DNA of 42,181 nucleotides from Alphaproteobacteria bacterium (GTDB taxonomy: Bacteria; Pseudomonadota; Alphaproteobacteria; Rhodobacterales; Rhodobacteraceae), in NCBI GenBank assembly GCA_030425945.1, contig JAUHZL010000002.1, positions 1-42,181 on the forward strand, written 5' to 3'. The notes under the pieces were generated by a model. It searched no databases and had not been told where the DNA came from. It saw only the letters and a program-made list of their open reading frames with translations. Below, piece by piece: positions 39,051-42,181 of this stretch. A program made the position numbers and the translations under genes. Position 1 is the stretch's first letter, and every line of letters starts with the position of its first letter.

Positions 39051-42000
39051 TTGCGTTTCACGCGCCTCCGCCTCAACGGCTTCAAGAGCTTCGTCGATCC
39101 CACCGACCTGATCATCTCGGAGGGATTGACGGGCGTGGTCGGGCCGAACGGCTGCGGCAAGTCGAACCTGCTCGAGGCGCTGCGCTGGGTCATGGGCGAG
39201 AACCGCCCGACCGCGATGCGCGGCGGCGGGATGGAAGACGTGATCTTCGCCGGGGCCGCCACCCGGCCCGCGCGCAACTACGCCGAGGTGACGCTGGTCC
39301 TCGACAACTCGGACCGTCGCGCGCCGCCGGGGTTCAACGACCTCGACCAGCTCGAGATCGTGCGCCGGATCACCCGCGATGTCGGTTCGGCCTACCGCGC
39401 GGCGGGCAAGGAAGTGCGGGCCCGCGATGTCCAGATGCTGTTTGCCGACGCCTCGACCGGCGCGCATTCGCCCGCGCTGGTGCGGCAGGGCCAGATTTCG
39501 GAACTGATCAACGCCCGGCCAAAGGCACGCCGCCGCATTCTCGAGGAAGCGGCCGGGATCAGCGGCCTCTACCAGCGCCGCCACGAGGCCGAGCTCAAGC
39601 TCAACAGCACCGAAACCAACCTGTTCCGCGTCGATGACGTGCTGGAGAGCCTCGCCCAGCAACTGTCGCAACTGACCCGGCAGGCCAAGCAGGCCGCTCG
39701 TTACCGCGAGATCGGGGCCGAGATTCGCCGCGCCGAGGGGCTGCTGCTCTATCGCCGCTGGCGCGAGGCCGACCAGGCCGCGTCCGAGGCGCGCGCCACC
39801 CAGGCCGACCGCCTGCGCGCCGCATCGGAGGCCGAGCGGGCCGCCCGCATCGCCGCCGCCGCCCGCGAGGCCGCCGAGGACGCCCTGCCGCCCCTGCGCG
39901 AGGAAGAGGCGATCGCCGCCGCGGTCCTCCAGCGCCTGCTCGTGCAGCGCGACACCCTGACCGAACAGGAAAGCCGCGCGCGCGAGCGGATCGAAACGCT
40001 GGCGGCCCGGATCGCCCAGATCGACAAGGATGCCGAACGCGAAGCGGCGCTGAACCGTGACGCGGGCGAGACGATCGATCGCCTCACCTGGGAACAGACC
40101 GAGCTGGAAAAGGCCGGGGACGGCCATGACCGCCGCCTTGCCGCTGCCGCCGAAGCGGCCCGGGCCGCGGGCGACGTGTTGTCGGAACGCGAGACCGCGC
40201 TCTCCGAGATGACCGAGGACGTCGCGCGCCTGTCGGCCCGGCACCAGTCCGCCGAGCGTCTCGTCGCCGAGAACCGCCGCGCCGCCGAACGCGCCGAGGA
40301 TGAGCGCACCCGCGCCGAGACCGCCGCCGCCGAGGCCCGCGCCCGCGCCGAGACCCTGCGCGCCGAAACTGCCCGTGCCGCCGCCGAGGCCGAGGCTGCC
40401 GAGGCCCGCGCCGCTGCCGCCGAAACCGCGCTGGCCGAGGCCGAGGCCGAGCGCGCCGCCCTGCAGTCGCGCGAAAGCGACGCCCGCGCCGCCCGGTCCG
40501 AGGCCGAGGGCGAGGTGGGTGCCCTGCGGGCCGAGGTCTCGGGCCTCGCGCGCATCGTGGACCGGGAAACCGGCGGCGGGGCGCAGTTGCTCGATACGCT
40601 CAGCGTGGACGACGGGTTCGAGGCCGCGCTGGGCGCCGCCCTCGGCGACGATCTGAAATACGGTCGCACCGAAGGCGCCGGCTGCTCGGGCTGGGCCGAT
40701 CTGCCTGCCTATCCCGACACCGCCCCGCTGCCCGACGGCGCCGCCCCGCTCGCCCCCCACGTCCGCGCGCCCGAGGTGCTCGCCCGCCGCCTGTCCCGCA
40801 TCGGCCTGGTGCCCGACGCCGCCACCGGCGCCCGCCTGCAGCCTGCGTTGCAGCCCGGTCAGCGCCTCGTGACGCAGGCGGGCGATCTCTGGCGCTGGGA
40901 CGGCTTCTCGACCCGTGCGGACGAGGCATCGTCAGCCACCGCGCTGCGGCTCCAGCAGGTCAACCGGCTCGCCGCGCTGCGCCGCCAGCTCGATGACCTC
41001 GAAGCCCGCGCCGAGGTTGCCCGCGCGGCGCATGAAGACCTTCTCGCGGACCTCGCCGAGGCGACCGAGCGCGACAAGGCGGCGCGGGCCGCCCGTCGCG
41101 CCGCCGATGCCGCCCAGTCCGACACCAGCCGGGCGCAATCGCGGGCCGAGGCCGAACTGAACCTTGCCGAGGGCAAGGTCGAAACTCTGTCGCATTCCGC
41201 GATCCGCCACGCCGAGGATGCTTCCGCCGCCCGCGCCGCGCTGGCCGAGGCCGAGCGCACCCTCGCCGGTCTCGAGAACCTCGCCGACGCCCGCGCCACG
41301 CTGGAAGAGGTCAAGGTCACCGTCGAAGCCGCCCGGATGACGATGATGGCCCGCCGGTCGGCCCATGACGAGGTTCGCCGCGAGGGCGAAGCGCGCCTCA
41401 AGCGCAGCCAGCAGATCACGACCGAGATCAGCGGCTGGCGGCACCGTCTCGACAGCGCCGCCGCCCGCGGGGCCGATCTGGCCGAGCGTCGGACCGCCGC
41501 CGAGGCCGAGCTGAAGGACGCGCAGGCCGCGCCGGAAGAGATTGCAGCGAAACGGGCCGCGCTGGGCTACGAGATCGACCGCGCCGAGGCCCGCAAGGCC
41601 GAAGCGGGCGATCTGCTGGCCGCCGGGGAAGCCGCGCTGCGCGAGGCGTCCGCGTCCGAGCGTGCCGCCGACCAGGCCGCGTCCGAGGCCCGCGAGGCCC
41701 GCGCCCGCGCCGAGGCCCGCGCCGAAGCCGCCGCCGAGGCGGTCACCCTTGCCGCTGAGCGGATCGAGGAGGCGCTGGAAGTCACGCCGGAGCAGCTTCT
41801 CGAAACGCTGGGGGCCGACCCCGACCGCCTGCCGCCCGCCGACGAGATCGACATCGAACTCGCCCGCCTGCGCCGCCAGCGCGATGCGCTCGGGGCCGTC
41901 AACCTGCGGGCCGAGGAAGACCGCAAGGCGGTCGAGACCGAGTATGACCAGCTCGCCAAGGAGAAGGGCGACCTCGAGGAGGCGATCAAGAAGCTGCGCG

Positions 42001-42181
42001 CCGGGATCGCCGGGCTGAACCGCGAAGGCCGCGAACGCCTGCTGACCGCCTTCGAGGAGGTGAACCGCAACTTCGCGACCCTCTTCACCCATCTCTTCGG
42101 CGGCGGCGAGGCGAAGCTGGTTCTGGTCGAATCGGACGACCCGCTGGAAGCCGGGCTCGAGATCATGTGCCAGCCGCCCGG
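39051..42181 (+). CDS. smc: Chromosome segregation ATPase SMC (3'-truncated by window end)
   Basis: 1043 codons are visible. The start is TTG 39051: the in-frame stop at 39018-39020 leaves no upstream ATG/GTG, and the family's N-terminus 'RF..L.L.GFKSF' begins directly after it. Walker A is GPNGCGKSN (31-39), followed by LRWVMGE and DVIFAG, LVRQGQISELINARPKARR and EEAAGISGLYQRR. Two long Ala/Glu/Arg-rich coiled coils flank a hinge at about residues 500-620 (GFEAALGAALGDDL, GQRLVTQAGDLWRWDGF). The second coiled coil leads to EEVNRNFATLFTHLFGGGEAKL, just before the missing LSGGE signature and Walker B. With ScpAB it organises and segregates chromosomes. Confidence 0.93.
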   Translation, partial: MRFTRLRLNGFKSFVDPTDLIISEGLTGVVGPNGCGKSNLLEALRWVMGENRPTAMRGGGMEDVIFAGAATRPARNYAEVTLVLDNSDRRAPPGFNDLDQLEIVRRITRDVGSAYRAAGKEVRARDVQMLFADASTGAHSPALVRQGQISELINARPKARRRILEEAAGISGLYQRRHEAELKLNSTETNLFRVDDVLESLAQQLSQLTRQAKQAARYREIGAEIRRAEGLLLYRRWREADQAASEARATQADRLRAASEAERAARIAAAAREAAEDALPPLREEEAIAAAVLQRLLVQRDTLTEQESRARERIETLAARIAQIDKDAEREAALNRDAGETIDRLTWEQTELEKAGDGHDRRLAAAAEAARAAGDVLSERETALSEMTEDVARLSARHQSAERLVAENRRAAERAEDERTRAETAAAEARARAETLRAETARAAAEAEAAEARAAAAETALAEAEAERAALQSRESDARAARSEAEGEVGALRAEVSGLARIVDRETGGGAQLLDTLSVDDGFEAALGAALGDDLKYGRTEGAGCSGWADLPAYPDTAPLPDGAAPLAPHVRAPEVLARRLSRIGLVPDAATGARLQPALQPGQRLVTQAGDLWRWDGFSTRADEASSATALRLQQVNRLAALRRQLDDLEARAEVARAAHEDLLADLAEATERDKAARAARRAADAAQSDTSRAQSRAEAELNLAEGKVETLSHSAIRHAEDASAARAALAEAERTLAGLENLADARATLEEVKVTVEAARMTMMARRSAHDEVRREGEARLKRSQQITTEISGWRHRLDSAAARGADLAERRTAAEAELKDAQAAPEEIAAKRAALGYEIDRAEARKAEAGDLLAAGEAALREASASERAADQAASEAREARARAEARAEAAAEAVTLAAERIEEALEVTPEQLLETLGADPDRLPPADEIDIELARLRRQRDALGAVNLRAEEDRKAVETEYDQLAKEKGDLEEAIKKLRAGIAGLNREGRERLLTAFEEVNRNFATLFTHLFGGGEAKLVLVESDDPLEAGLEIMCQPP

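Noticed and set aside
39017..39637. An ATG-started frame overlapping the 5' end of smc
   Set aside because: It is out of frame with the highly conserved SMC N-terminus and is Arg/Pro/Gly-rich. The real gene starts at TTG 39051.
38994..42166. Long minus-strand frames opposite smc that look like Gly/Leu-rich repeat or Ser/Ala/Arg-rich proteins
   Set aside because: They are mirror images of the Ala/Glu/Arg coiled-coil codons (GCC/GAG/CGC) of smc, not independent genes.
1..42181. CRISPR arrays, tRNA/rRNA genes, phage or integron features
   Set aside because: I looked for regularly spaced repeats, tRNA-like TTCGA arms with CCA ends, and integrase or phage structural genes, and saw none.

Overview
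The window is GC-rich (strong G/C third-position bias, dense genes, many ATGA/GTGA overlaps). It reads as chromosome of an alphaproteobacterium, most likely a Rhodobacterales/Roseobacter-type carboxylate-scavenging heterotroph. This rests on the abundance of TTT and TRAP transporters, the TamA-TamB pair and the style of the regulators. I see no rRNA, tRNA, CRISPR array or plasmid origin.

Layout. (1) 1-688: the end of an IS66-type element truncates a small exported-protein gene, next to a secreted intradiol-dioxygenase-fold protein. (2) 823-17763: a large catabolic block. On the minus strand a GntR regulator, TcuA, TcuB and a decarboxylating dehydrogenase are linked by overlapping ends. Divergently on the plus strand run an AbrB-family membrane protein and a gamma-glutamyltransferase-like hydrolase. 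After a gap come a TTT uptake system (TctC plus a TctA-TctB fusion), a PrpF/GalD-type isomerase, a ThDP-dependent lyase, an unknown 86-aa protein and a D-2-hydroxyacid dehydrogenase. An RraA/HMG-aldolase-like gene with its LysR neighbour (minus) and a TauE/SafE permease (plus) close the block. Together they look like uptake, oxidation, isomerisation, aldol or decarboxylative cleavage, and reduction of a polycarboxylate. No single described pathway known to me uses this exact set.

(3) 17776-24373 (minus): a TAXI-type TRAP system (solute-binding protein, DUF1850 protein, fused permease) followed by a DctB-like sensor kinase and a DctD-like regulator. The regulator has lost the sigma-54-contacting GAFTGA motif. 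(4) 24621-29440: an AEC permease (plus); a minus-strand operon of a gamma-butyrobetaine-hydroxylase-like dioxygenase, a class II aldolase and a 3-hydroxyisobutyrate-dehydrogenase-like enzyme; and a divergent LysR regulator.

(5) 29548-37580: four tightly coupled plus-strand genes: TamA, TamB, an ECF-type sigma factor, and a membrane-anchored von Willebrand factor A protein whose cytoplasmic N-terminus may be an anti-sigma segment. (6) 37604-38863: a terminator and a 10-TM membrane protein (minus) with a well-formed promoter and paired inverted repeats. (7) 39051-end: smc, starting at TTG and running off the window before its C-terminal ATPase half is complete.

Functions are assigned from recognisable motifs and family resemblance read by eye. 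Substrates are inference throughout.
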